Shown: one piece after another, positions 1-9,675 of the stretch
Layout of the letters: each line of letters starts with the position of its first letter
Numbering within the stretch: the first letter of the stretch is position 1
NCBI GenBank assembly: GCA_004764695.1
Contig: SMSO01000037.1
Location: 3,160,337 to 3,224,336, forward strand
Source: Schizochytrium sp. TIO01
Taxonomy: Eukaryota; Sar; Bigyra; Thraustochytrida; Thraustochytriidae
DNA length: 64,000 bases
Direction of reading: 5' to 3'
Made by a program: the position numbers and the translations under genes
The notes under the pieces: model-generated
Seen by the model: the letters and a program-made list of their open reading frames with translations, nothing else
The model's database searches: none
Told to the model about the DNA's origin: nothing

Positions 1-689
1 CTGTGGCCTCACGAAAAAGCTTTGAGACTTTAGGAAGAACGAAGGGCATTGAAAACTATAGCAGATGGAAGTAGTAGAAGCGAAAACTGCGAGTGAGGGA
101 TGAAACGGAGTTGGGCACAGCGAGAGACGGTTTGGCCAGCGAGTGAACCTAAAAGTGCAAAAGCAACTAAAAGCAATCACAGCAATCCGAAGGATTGACA
201 TACTCCTTTATCTATTAGAGAGGTAACTTGTTTGCTGGTTAGTGCAGTCAATTGATTTGGACAAAAGCAGAAACTAGGATCCACGAATTCATTAAGCAAC
301 TACCTGACACAGCAACGTTGTCTGCCAAGGTTGTTGCTGCTGCTGATACTGCTACAATCAACTGTGCTGTTAGAGTGGTAGCATACTTCTCATCAAAAAA
401 GTAGACGGTCATCATATAAACTGAGAACTGGTACCTTGAGCCTCTACTACCTACCATCGCAGAGACTTTTAACTTGTCTTCAAGTGTATTGTGTGCACAA
501 ACAGCGACGTCCTTACCCAATTCTGGTGTTGAGTGAGCAAATCCTATTTCCGCGCAGAGGACGCGGCGGCCACCGTGCCAAGGTGCAGCCTTCGAAGGTG
601 AAGATCTGAAGCGGAGACAATACAAAGGCTTGCTGTGATTGCCGGTTCTCGGGATCGAATCGCATTGTGAACGCGTTGCCTCAAGCGCA
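1..689. other. Upstream region of the first gene, no gene seen
   Basis: No open frame here begins with ATG and looks like a protein. The stretch presumably holds the promoter and 5' leader of the gene starting at 690. Reading in that gene's frame is open back to about 639, but without an ATG before 690. I recognise no RNA gene or repeat here. Confidence 0.4.
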
Positions 690-3410
690 ATGAAGGATAC
701 TGGCACCGACCAGCTTTCAAGCTTTGAGGCAATTTATAACTCAGAGATAGGCAATGATAGTTTGCAGGACCAGAATGATCTAGAGTATGCGCGTGTTCTA
801 TTTACATTTACAGAGGTTGCCAAGGTCCTCAAGGGCAAAACATTTCTGCAGGGCGTAAAGAAGCTTTTTGCAGATTATGGTGCGATTGGAAGCGACGGGG
901 TGCAACGAGTTGGTTCGAATGGTTTCTTGAAACTTACCATGGAGGGCAAGCTTGTACCATCAATTATTTCTAATATGGATGTATTACAATGTGTAGAAAT
1001 TTGCCTTGATCGAGGCTCCATGGAACGAGCTCACCACTCTGGATTATTGTTTGACACATTTGTGGAATGCCTTGGACGTCTCGCTATGTGCGCATACACG
1101 GGAGTTACGCCAGATCAGGTGGCAGAGCTACTAATGTTGCAGCTCGACCAGTTTACACGTTGTTTAACGTCACGTGGAGTAATCCAGCGTTCAACTCGTT
1201 TATTAAATAACCGCGCGCAAGCTGAAATTGAAGCTATTGCGCAAAAACGAAGACAGGGAGAGCAGAACGGTGTCACTGTTCACAGCAGTAGGTCACAGAA
1301 AAGAGAACATGAGCCATTTGCAGGTCAAAAGCAAAAGCTATCAGTGAAACCAAGTGAACATGTTTTCCTGACTAAAGATTCAGATGAAGTGCCATCCCCA
1401 CTCTCTGGAAGCAACATTCCTGTCCCAAGAATGGCACCACCTCCTTCACCTCAAAGCGGTAACTTTAGCGATGATGATAGTCTTGTTATTGGAAGCGTGT
1501 CAGAATGGGCCGTGAAACAAAAGTCAGTGTTTGCTCCAAGAAGCACGTGTTCACCAAATCCAGAGGATAAGATGGAATCTTTCCTCAGGCGTATGGAGCA
1601 GGATAAGCTTGAACGCGAGGAAAAGATCTCGCAAATGAGAAGGGTTGCAATTCGTGAAAATTCTACTCCCACCACAAAAAATACCTCACTGAGTGCAGAG
1701 AAACAAGCTAAGACAATGGAAAGGCTCCACGCGTCGCGCAAGAAGCACTTTGAAACTAAACGAGACAAATATCAAACCATTCGGACAACAGATGCGAAAA
1801 CGGGACAGCCGCTCTTTAAGCCACGGCTTATTAGTAAGCCTCTTGAAGAGCTTTCACGCTGTGGAACAGGTTCATCAATTGACAGTGATAGCGTGAATAC
1901 GCAAGACATGAATCGTTTTGATCGTCTTCATGCAGAAGCTCTCACTTTGCAACAACGTAAAACTGCACGTTTACGAGCAAATGAAGCAGCGCAAAGGCGA
2001 CTTGCTGAAGCCCCAAAGTCCTCCAGTCGTTCAAGACAGGTTTTTGCCAAACGGATCGTTCGTGATCTTGGCGAAGCTTTTGAAAGCGCAACTATCTTAG
2101 CTGATTCCTCCATACTCAATCGCGAGCAAGCGACAATACTCATAGGAGAATTACTAGGTATATCCCCAGTGCGCACAACCACAGACCAGGTTTTCCTGAA
2201 CGATGTGATTACATACTTGTTTGCGCATAAATCAGGTGGGAGCCTCCAGAAGGCTCGCTTTTTAGAGTTCGCAGCTCAGGTCGGAGAGCATGACCCAGCC
2301 AGTTTTCGCGAAAACCTAATGCCAAAAACCGATGCAAACAAACGCATACACGAGTTTCGCCAAAGGCTTATGGCACAGCGCAAGTTCGCTCACGCCATGC
2401 GAAAATCTCATGTGATGCCAGATCCTACCCCAAAGTTTGTACCGCAACTTTGCGAAAAGTCTCGGGACATTGACGAAAAGCGAAAGCTTCGTGATGCAGC
2501 AACCTTATCTCGTGAGCAAGATCTCATTCAGAGGCGGCAAAGGTCAGAGCGTGCCATTGCAGAAATGCGAATTGCTTCTGCAGAAAATGATGCGAGTATT
2601 AAAGAATGTACTTTCCATCCTAAAATTAGCCATCGTGAACTCCAACCGCCTGTGCCGCAAAAACGTACTCATCGGCTCTGTCGTCAATCACATGGAGGTC
2701 TCTCCCACACGAGTAGTGCAGATTTAAACAGTTGTGCCGGAAGTAGCATGACTAGTCGAAGACAATCGTGTGGTTCGATTCATTTTCAATCGAGCCTTCA
2801 GGATGCAAGTTCTCATTCTGGGCGAGAAGACTTGGAATGTAAATCAGCAAGTGAATCACATCCAAGAAAAACTTCTCCTCGTCGGAAGAGTTTAAATGCA
2901 AGTACTCCTATTGTGCGTCCAAGGGCACGCCCCTTTACATACGCATCGATGATGAACCCTTCATCACGGTCTGTGGAAGCTGTTGATGGGAAGGATTCTA
3001 GTGGAGATAAGGAGAAGTATTCGAGCACTGTCCAAATGCATTGGGAGGCTGAATCCATTACGCCCCTTCGTTCAAAAGAGTCAAACGAGTACAAAATTTA
3101 CAGTGAAGCTTACGAACCGTATGATGAGGACCTCCCCGATGATAGAGACGACATGTACACGGAAATTGGCTCACATAGCGGTGCACAAGAGGATCAGTCT
3201 ATTGCCGAGAGTGTCAGATCTGATGATAGTGATGAACTTTTGTTCTATGCAGATGTGCAAGTACGTAAACAGGTCCATCGCATTCCTGTTTACGAAAATG
3301 ATGATCTAAGAAAAGTTGCCGCTCGCTTTAGTGCCTTGCACAACCTAAGTGCGCGTGTGGAGCAGGCTCTTTTTGCGCATTTGGTATCGCTGATAGAGGC
3401 ATTTCCCTGA
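690..3410 (+). CDS. Large coiled-coil protein, possibly cytoskeletal or flagellar
   Basis: A 906-residue protein that I cannot assign to a named family. The start is the first ATG of the frame (MKDTGTDQLSS); the frame is open about 50 bases further upstream but has no ATG there. The first ~170 residues are compact and hydrophobic, with an EF-hand-like pattern but no clear calcium loop. The rest is charged, low in complexity and predicted coiled coil, rich in Lys, Arg, Glu and Ser. A motif of the type CTFHPKI, plus a weaker FKPRL, recurs; in protist proteins such Phe-x-Pro-Lys motifs are common in ciliary and centrosomal proteins, which is the only hint of function. The acidic C-terminal part contains DEDLPDDRDD. 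It converges on the LRR/coiled-coil gene, whose stop lies about 270 bases away. Codon use and length leave little doubt that it is a gene; its role is inferred weakly. Confidence 0.8.
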   Translation: MKDTGTDQLSSFEAIYNSEIGNDSLQDQNDLEYARVLFTFTEVAKVLKGKTFLQGVKKLFADYGAIGSDGVQRVGSNGFLKLTMEGKLVPSIISNMDVLQCVEICLDRGSMERAHHSGLLFDTFVECLGRLAMCAYTGVTPDQVAELLMLQLDQFTRCLTSRGVIQRSTRLLNNRAQAEIEAIAQKRRQGEQNGVTVHSSRSQKREHEPFAGQKQKLSVKPSEHVFLTKDSDEVPSPLSGSNIPVPRMAPPPSPQSGNFSDDDSLVIGSVSEWAVKQKSVFAPRSTCSPNPEDKMESFLRRMEQDKLEREEKISQMRRVAIRENSTPTTKNTSLSAEKQAKTMERLHASRKKHFETKRDKYQTIRTTDAKTGQPLFKPRLISKPLEELSRCGTGSSIDSDSVNTQDMNRFDRLHAEALTLQQRKTARLRANEAAQRRLAEAPKSSSRSRQVFAKRIVRDLGEAFESATILADSSILNREQATILIGELLGISPVRTTTDQVFLNDVITYLFAHKSGGSLQKARFLEFAAQVGEHDPASFRENLMPKTDANKRIHEFRQRLMAQRKFAHAMRKSHVMPDPTPKFVPQLCEKSRDIDEKRKLRDAATLSREQDLIQRRQRSERAIAEMRIASAENDASIKECTFHPKISHRELQPPVPQKRTHRLCRQSHGGLSHTSSADLNSCAGSSMTSRRQSCGSIHFQSSLQDASSHSGREDLECKSASESHPRKTSPRRKSLNASTPIVRPRARPFTYASMMNPSSRSVEAVDGKDSSGDKEKYSSTVQMHWEAESITPLRSKESNEYKIYSEAYEPYDEDLPDDRDDMYTEIGSHSGAQEDQSIAESVRSDDSDELLFYADVQVRKQVHRIPVYENDDLRKVAARFSALHNLSARVEQALFAHLVSLIEAFP

Positions 3411-3682
3411 AATGTATGACTCAATATCCATACGTGCTCGAAAAACTCAATTCATGATGATTACAACACAATTTATAAATTTCCTTTTCAACATGTCGTT
3501 AGTACAGTTAGGTAGATGTTTATACCTAGTTTCTTAAACTTTTTATTCTTCTGTCCATCTGTTTCAATGATTAAAAAAAGAAATAATATCAGAAACTTTA
3601 CGTTTGTCCTTTCATGAATCCAAATTGATCCGCATAAATATTCAAATTGCTAATTCTATACAAGCTACTGTATGGTGAGCAG

Positions 3683-6600
3683 TTAAAAGTTTTGTGACTT
3701 CATCGCCTCCAATTCTTGGCGCAACTCTCTTACTTTATTCGTCAGTGGCGACTGCATTGCCCGAGTAGCAGTAAGTCTTGGTGCAGACTCATACACCATG
3801 GTATGAAGATTAATATTTGGCGCTAGATGCACAGGAAGTGTCAATGCTGCAGAACGCTGAGACTGGACTAAATCAATTCCTACACGTCCATCTTCCTGCA
3901 TGTGTATATGAGCTTGTTTTGCTCTCACACGTGTCATTCTTGATAGGGTGTTACGTCCGCTCGCAGGTACAGATAGTGTTTCTTCATATCCTTCATCCAC
4001 TCCTTTTCCACTTGCAGTTTCTGGGGAACGTGCAAAATACGTTGACGTATTTGTATGTAGCGATGAAGCCGTGCGAGGTCGAAGATTATTGGTCACGGGA
4101 TATTTTGAGGGACTTGCCCCATTATATTCATCTTCATAAGGCTTTTGATGGTTTGTAGAAAGATGTTCACTCCTTTGATGATGCAAAAGTTTTTCAAGCA
4201 TGGTTTGAAGTTTTTGATTACGTGTAGTCAAGTCTCGCTCGCGCACTTGCATTTCTTTTTGGAGAGCCTCGAGCTGTCCTGACATAAATAAAAGCTTTGC
4301 ATCCTTCTCCGCTAAAGCTGCTTGTGCGTCTTTAGCACGAAAACTCCTATCTCGCTGCTCTGCTAGCTTTACTACACTCTCTCGCAAATCTTGGGCAATG
4401 CCGAGAAGGCGATGATGGCCTTCTGATGCCAAGGCGTCGTTTAGCGCAAGAAGTTGATCTTCGTGACGCCGACGACTTTGCTCAAGCTCCTCGCGTGCAT
4501 GCCGTAGCGCTCGTTTGAGCCTCTTTTCTTTCTCCATAAATGCTTCTTGCACTTGGCGTAAACCATCAACATACACTTGTTTCAAAGACTCCATGACTTG
4601 AGCAGCTTCACTGACTTCGTTGATCGTTGGTTCATCCATCGTATGAATCTGGCCTGAATCACGAGCCAGCTCAAGCAAATCAAGGCGTTGTTCTTCTTTA
4701 CTTCGTTGCTCTCGGATCGCTTCAAGCTCCTTGCGAGCCTTGTCAAGCTCCATAATTTCCGGGAGATCCTTAATCTGCCTCTGTAGCTTAGCAAGCTCGT
4801 CCGCAGCTGCGGACCGCCGAGCTTCTGCTTCGTCAGCAGCAAACTGAGAGTTTTCTTGGCGGCGGCTGAGTTCTCTAACTTTGCGACTCAAATCTTGAAC
4901 TTGGGTATTTAGGCGATCACGCTCGCGCTCTACATCACCTTGCGTCCTGATCATCTCTCGCTGTTTATTAGCTTCCTCTGCATTAGCTTTGGAGGCATCA
5001 GAAGAAAGTGCTGTTAGCTTTTCAAGCTCTCGTTCCAAAGCACCGCGCTCTTTGTGGAGTATCTCAAGTTGCTCACTTTGTGTTCGAGCTTGCTGGCGGA
5101 GATCATTCACGCGCTCGTCCTCAGCTCTTGCTTCAGCTGTCGCACGAGCATGAGCTGCACGGCTTGCTGCGCAAGTGTCTTCCAGCGTAGCCTGTTGTAA
5201 TTCAAGGCTTGTTTTTTGAGTACGAAGACTATCCACTTGGCGAGTCAGTGTTCTCAACTTTGATGCAGATGCTTTTGCTTGCGAATCTGCCTCATTTAAT
5301 CGATCTGCTGCTTCTGAAGTCTTCGTTCGAAGTTCTGTATGCTGTGTTTGCAATTGCTCAATCTCGATTTTAATTGACTTCAGCCGCTCCTCTTCGCGAT
5401 TCGCTGTGCTGGTTGCTTGTAAAGCACGCCGTTCCGCGTCATCAAGCTGATCACGTACTATTGGGAGCGCAGCTTGGACCCGTTCGTACCGCTGTTCTTG
5501 CTCACGCGCGCCACGCAATTTGGATTCGATTTTCGATGTTGAAGTAGCAACACTATTCAAATGTTTTGCACATGCATCGATAGTCTTGGAAAACAGTTCA
5601 ACGGCTGCATGGGCTGGGGACTCTATGCTAACACTTTTCAAAATGTCATTTGTGATCGCTTTACAATCAAGGTGGGCTCCTGGGATTTCAAGCATGCCAT
5701 GAAGACCTTCAGACAAAGCAGTCATTGCGTCGCATAAGCTTTTAATTAATACGTTCTGGTCGCCTTTGATCTGGTGAAGCTTTCTAAGGTCTTCATTTGC
5801 ATTGCTGAGCTGGACCTGAATATCCATCAACTTTGTTTGCGTAGCGGAAAGCTCCTCCTTGGTCATGTCAAGAGTTTCTTTGATTACGTGTGATTGTTTA
5901 AGCTTGTTTGAAGTGTCTTCAAACTGGACCTGTAAGCATTCAAAATTTGAACTGTTCTTACTCAGCTCATCTCGCATTTGTTTTACCTCGTACTCAAGGT
6001 CTGCCGCGCGTTCTTCGCAGTTTTTTGCATCAGCTACAGCTTTATCAAGCTGTTGATCTTTGGTCCTACTCGAAACCAATTGTTCACTGATGCGAGCTTC
6101 AAGTCTTGACTCACGTTCCCGAGTTTCTGTCAGGTCAGCCTGTAGCTCACGGACCTCTTCTTTACAAGCAACTAGATCCTTCAAAACGTTCTTGAAATCA
6201 TGCTTACTTGTCGTTAGTTCCTCTTGCAGCTGACTGACATAGTGATCATTAGCATAATCCATTTCGTGATGTAAAGTTGTTTCAGATACTCGAGCACCCG
6301 GAGAAGGAACATAATGGTCATGAAGAAGAGAAGGGATCTGGACTGACAACTTTGCAAGTTTTTTGCTAGATATGAGCTGAGAAGAGCCATCCGCAAACCC
6401 AATGCGCGCTGGCACGCTTCGAAGTGGGTCAGATTTTTCAACAGAGGTGTAAATCTTGGACAGAGCCGGGGAAAATTTGGCATCAAGCTCAGGGCTATCC
6501 CTTACGACAGCAATGCCATGGAGGATATCTTCCCGTCGGTTCTGCAGCCGCATGACTTCACCATATTGTTTATTGAATGCATGTTGAAGGCTCTGTATAA

Positions 6601-8092
6601 CCTTGCGCTGTTCATCGATTGCGCGTTGGAGATGCTTTTGAGTCGCGCGTAGTCGAGCATGCGTCGCTCGTGTTGATGCCGGGGTCGATGACGAACCTCT
6701 CAGGCAAGCACTAGCTAAGGTTTCTACAGCTTGCGCATAACGCACCTGTTCTTGACCGAATGCAATAGCTATGAGCGCAACTTTTCGCACTTGCTCCTCG
6801 TGACTAAGAGAACTTTCATATTCATTTCTACTTTTCAAAGAGCTCTTTCGATTGGGAGTAGTTTGTGCATTGTTTAACTCCTTTTGAACGCTTAAAAGTT
6901 GGCTCTCCAAGGCGCGAGTTTTCATCTGATGTTCCAGTGCCAGATTTTCTAATTCATCAGTCGTTACTGATGTTGGTAGTGATGAACGTGATTTTGGTGA
7001 GGTTTTGTCATACGAAATTGACCACTCATCAAGAAGTGCTCGAATTTTGGCTAGTTCGCTCTCAGCAGAAGACAGAACATGTGCCGCGGTATCTCGAGCA
7101 TTGCATAGGCGATCCACGCGTGTGCAAAGACTAGCTTCTTCGTCCTGCATATGCTGAATGCGTTCTTTGATTCCACGCAGCTCATGAAGCATACGCGGAG
7201 AAGTAATTGTACGAGCGCCCTTGAGTAGGTTCGCTGAAATGTTAGCGATTGGGAGAGGGGATTCACGACCGTCAATGCGGGAAAACATGAGCTGCTGCTT
7301 GATATCTGCAATCTCGTTGACTACATCAGAAGCAAATGCTGCTTTATGGTCAAGAATTTGGCCTTTAGCATCTAATTCACTTTGAAGGCGAAGCTTATCT
7401 GTGTGTGAGCTTTCAGCAAGAGATCGAGCTTTATCATTCTCCTCACGAAGGCGGGCAATCTCAGCTTGAGAAGAAGCTCGTTCTTTTGCCAAACGCGAGG
7501 CATCAGCTCGAGCAAGATCACGTTCTTCACGCATCCGATCAGCTTCAGAATATTCAAAGCGTGCTCGTGCTGCGTCACGTTGCGAAAGTTTGATGGCCTC
7601 CCCATCTAAAACGTCTAGTGTTTTAATAGTGAAAATTGCGAGGTCTTTGGTAGCAACGTCAGATGCGCAAGGGTTCCCTACGATTGTGAGGCTTGATAAA
7701 CGGTGAAGGTCACGAAGATTCTCCAAATCTGTTGCGCGGTGAATTTTGTTCCGTGCGAGCCTGAGAGTGCGTAGGGACTCAAGTTTCCCAAGAATCGAAG
7801 GGATTGATTCCAAAAGATTGCCACTGAGATTGAGATTTTCTAGTTGCGTGAGCCATTCAAAGCAGCTGTCAATTTGTACAATGCGGTTTTGAGCGAGATT
7901 CAGCACCCGAAGATTGGTAAGTGCGCCAAGATTTCGAGCAATACGAATCTCATTGAAGCTTAGATCGAGCTCTTCCAGCTGCTCGAGCTCATCAAGGTTC
8001 TCAATATCTCGAATTTTCCCACTTCCTCGTGGAAAGTGCAAGTTGAGTGCTCGGACACGCGCAAGGGGGCTTTCGGGCCCCACACCCGCCAC
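3683..8092 (-). CDS. LRR and long coiled-coil protein, centriolin/LRRCC1-like
   Basis: The open frame encodes about 1470 residues. Residues ~15-170 form five or six leucine-rich repeats of the short SDS22-like type (LEELDLSFNEIR, LRVLNLAQNRI, LENLNLSGNLL, LRTLRLARNKI) closed by an LRR cap (IVGNPCASD). Almost everything after ~residue 185 is heptad coiled coil rich in Glu, Gln, Arg, Lys and Ala. This order, N-terminal LRRs then a very long coiled coil, is that of centriolin and LRRCC1, proteins of centrosomes and basal bodies, so a structural role there is likely but inferred. The frame has no ATG before the LRRs: its first codon after a stop is GTG, directly preceded by AAACAG. I therefore think 8092 is near a 3' splice site and that a short 5' exon lies upstream, which I could not find. 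Confidence 0.8.
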   Translation of the reverse strand: MAGVGPESPLARVRALNLHFPRGSGKIRDIENLDELEQLEELDLSFNEIRIARNLGALTNLRVLNLAQNRIVQIDSCFEWLTQLENLNLSGNLLESIPSILGKLESLRTLRLARNKIHRATDLENLRDLHRLSSLTIVGNPCASDVATKDLAIFTIKTLDVLDGEAIKLSQRDAARARFEYSEADRMREERDLARADASRLAKERASSQAEIARLREENDKARSLAESSHTDKLRLQSELDAKGQILDHKAAFASDVVNEIADIKQQLMFSRIDGRESPLPIANISANLLKGARTITSPRMLHELRGIKERIQHMQDEEASLCTRVDRLCNARDTAAHVLSSAESELAKIRALLDEWSISYDKTSPKSRSSLPTSVTTDELENLALEHQMKTRALESQLLSVQKELNNAQTTPNRKSSLKSRNEYESSLSHEEQVRKVALIAIAFGQEQVRYAQAVETLASACLRGSSSTPASTRATHARLRATQKHLQRAIDEQRKVIQSLQHAFNKQYGEVMRLQNRREDILHGIAVVRDSPELDAKFSPALSKIYTSVEKSDPLRSVPARIGFADGSSQLISSKKLAKLSVQIPSLLHDHYVPSPGARVSETTLHHEMDYANDHYVSQLQEELTTSKHDFKNVLKDLVACKEEVRELQADLTETRERESRLEARISEQLVSSRTKDQQLDKAVADAKNCEERAADLEYEVKQMRDELSKNSSNFECLQVQFEDTSNKLKQSHVIKETLDMTKEELSATQTKLMDIQVQLSNANEDLRKLHQIKGDQNVLIKSLCDAMTALSEGLHGMLEIPGAHLDCKAITNDILKSVSIESPAHAAVELFSKTIDACAKHLNSVATSTSKIESKLRGAREQEQRYERVQAALPIVRDQLDDAERRALQATSTANREEERLKSIKIEIEQLQTQHTELRTKTSEAADRLNEADSQAKASASKLRTLTRQVDSLRTQKTSLELQQATLEDTCAASRAAHARATAEARAEDERVNDLRQQARTQSEQLEILHKERGALERELEKLTALSSDASKANAEEANKQREMIRTQGDVERERDRLNTQVQDLSRKVRELSRRQENSQFAADEAEARRSAAADELAKLQRQIKDLPEIMELDKARKELEAIREQRSKEEQRLDLLELARDSGQIHTMDEPTINEVSEAAQVMESLKQVYVDGLRQVQEAFMEKEKRLKRALRHAREELEQSRRRHEDQLLALNDALASEGHHRLLGIAQDLRESVVKLAEQRDRSFRAKDAQAALAEKDAKLLFMSGQLEALQKEMQVRERDLTTRNQKLQTMLEKLLHHQRSEHLSTNHQKPYEDEYNGASPSKYPVTNNLRPRTASSLHTNTSTYFARSPETASGKGVDEGYEETLSVPASGRNTLSRMTRVRAKQAHIHMQEDGRVGIDLVQSQRSAALTLPVHLAPNINLHTMVYESAPRLTATRAMQSPLTNKVRELRQELEAMKSQNF

Positions 8093-9675
8093 TGTTTAAA
8101 TCCAAACACAATCAATGGTTAGCTCCTCGATAAACATGAAAAAAATTATTCAATCCTCTTCAGGATTTTGCAAATCTTATCGCCTAAATTTTCCACATTC
8201 ACATTTCACCCTTTGAAAGAATATATAGTTTCCAACATGCCAAACGAACATCGAAAATTAGACAATGCCAAAGGCTTCGTGACCTCTTTACTTCTTTCCA
8301 TGTTTCGTTCGATGACGAGCTTTTTCCCACCCTGGCGCAAAGAATGGAAACAGTCTACCTAAATTCCACATTCTCAAGATTTCATCTTCGTCACGTCTGT
8401 AAACCCGCATCATAAATACTTACATTTCCTTACTAAATCCTTCGTAAGGTACCTAGGTGGAGCTCGAACATTATCCACGTCATCACTATTGCCACTAGCT
8501 GCGCTTTGCAAGGTATTTTCTGCGCTAAGTCTCAGCTCTGAGTGCCGCATGCCAACCTCAACCAAGGCTCGCAGCGGTTACAAAGCTGCTCAAACACAGG
8601 ACAGGACCTGACAATTCTACGAAACTGGCTGGACGTCTGGTTTTACCCACCACAACCTGAGCCGAGTTTCGCGCAGGTGGACCTGGCTGCCTCTGAGCCA
8701 GGTTTCGCGAGGTCGCCGTGGAAGTCAAGGTTTTGCAATGAAAAGAAATAAATGAAAAAAAAAAAGAAAACAACTCAACTTTGACCGATTCACAGCACAA
8801 TATTTCTGCCCAATACTACAAAGCAAAGAAAGAAGAAAGGCCGTTCCTAAGCGCTCCTAACAATAACATTAGCAGATAAAAGAGAACAAAGAAATGGAGA
8901 CACAGATTGAAGAGCTCTCAAATCGAATTGCTCTCAAAACTAATTGAGAAAAGGCATTGCCGATGAGTGATGCTGATTGACACTGAGGCAGGCATAGAGA
9001 TTTGGAGATTGCCGTCGGGCGACATCGCGTTCGACCAGTACCTTGTAATCTACGTTGGCATTGATTGGTCTTGCTTATGATTAACATCGATGATAGCTGA
9101 GAAATAGAAAGAACTACGTAGGTGCCTACTAATACCACTAGAAGGTCGCGGTAATGAAAGGAGTGTAACAGCAGGCAGATGAGCAGCAGACCTCTTTGAT
9201 TGTGTGTTTGTTTGTCTGCCAGTGTAGTAGCTGGAGGCACTCAACCTTGACTGTGGCAACTTACTCCTTCGCTAGCTGCAGTCTTGCGAGGGAAGTGAGG
9301 TGTTGTTGTTGTTGTTGCCTCTGTTGACGCTGCGTCAGGCTTTGCCACTTCGGGTCTCCCGTGGGACTTCCTGGGCGGTTTTGCTCCCACTATTTTAGAT
9401 ACGTAGGTAAGTACCTACGTACCTACTTACAGAGGCTTGAAGTAAAGGCGAGCTGCTGTGTACATTTCTATTTAAGCACGGCCACAAAGCTGAGGGGAAC
9501 AGTGTCGATTTGTAGATTCCGAGCAGAATAAACGAAATTCTCGGAATTCACGTTTGGGGAGAGCATTTTGGACTGTGCCTGACAATAGTGTAGCAAAGTA
9601 AACTCTGGCGAGTAAGGCGAAGAAGAATTTCAAGTGAACTTTGTACAAGAGTCTCATTTATTGTGCAAAGGAAAG
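8093..9675. other. Intergenic region between divergent genes
   Basis: About 1.6 kb between the LRR/coiled-coil gene (minus) and the TMEM245-like gene (plus), so it must hold both promoters and probably the missing first exon of the former. Short A-rich tracts occur near 8755. A perfect hairpin lies at 9400-9421 and a short TTG repeat at 9302-9316. Reading frames here lack ATG starts or protein-like composition. Confidence 0.4.
9400..9421. repeat. Perfect inverted repeat, 10-bp arms, 2-bp spacer
   Basis: Arms TACGTAGGTA and TACCTACGTA are exact reverse complements separated by AG. The repeat is followed by a further CCTACTTAC. It sits about 255 bases before the TMEM245-like start codon, so it could be a dimeric protein-binding site or a cruciform. 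Partial relatives (ACGTAGGTGCCTAC near 9115) occur in the same intergenic region. Confidence 0.7.
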
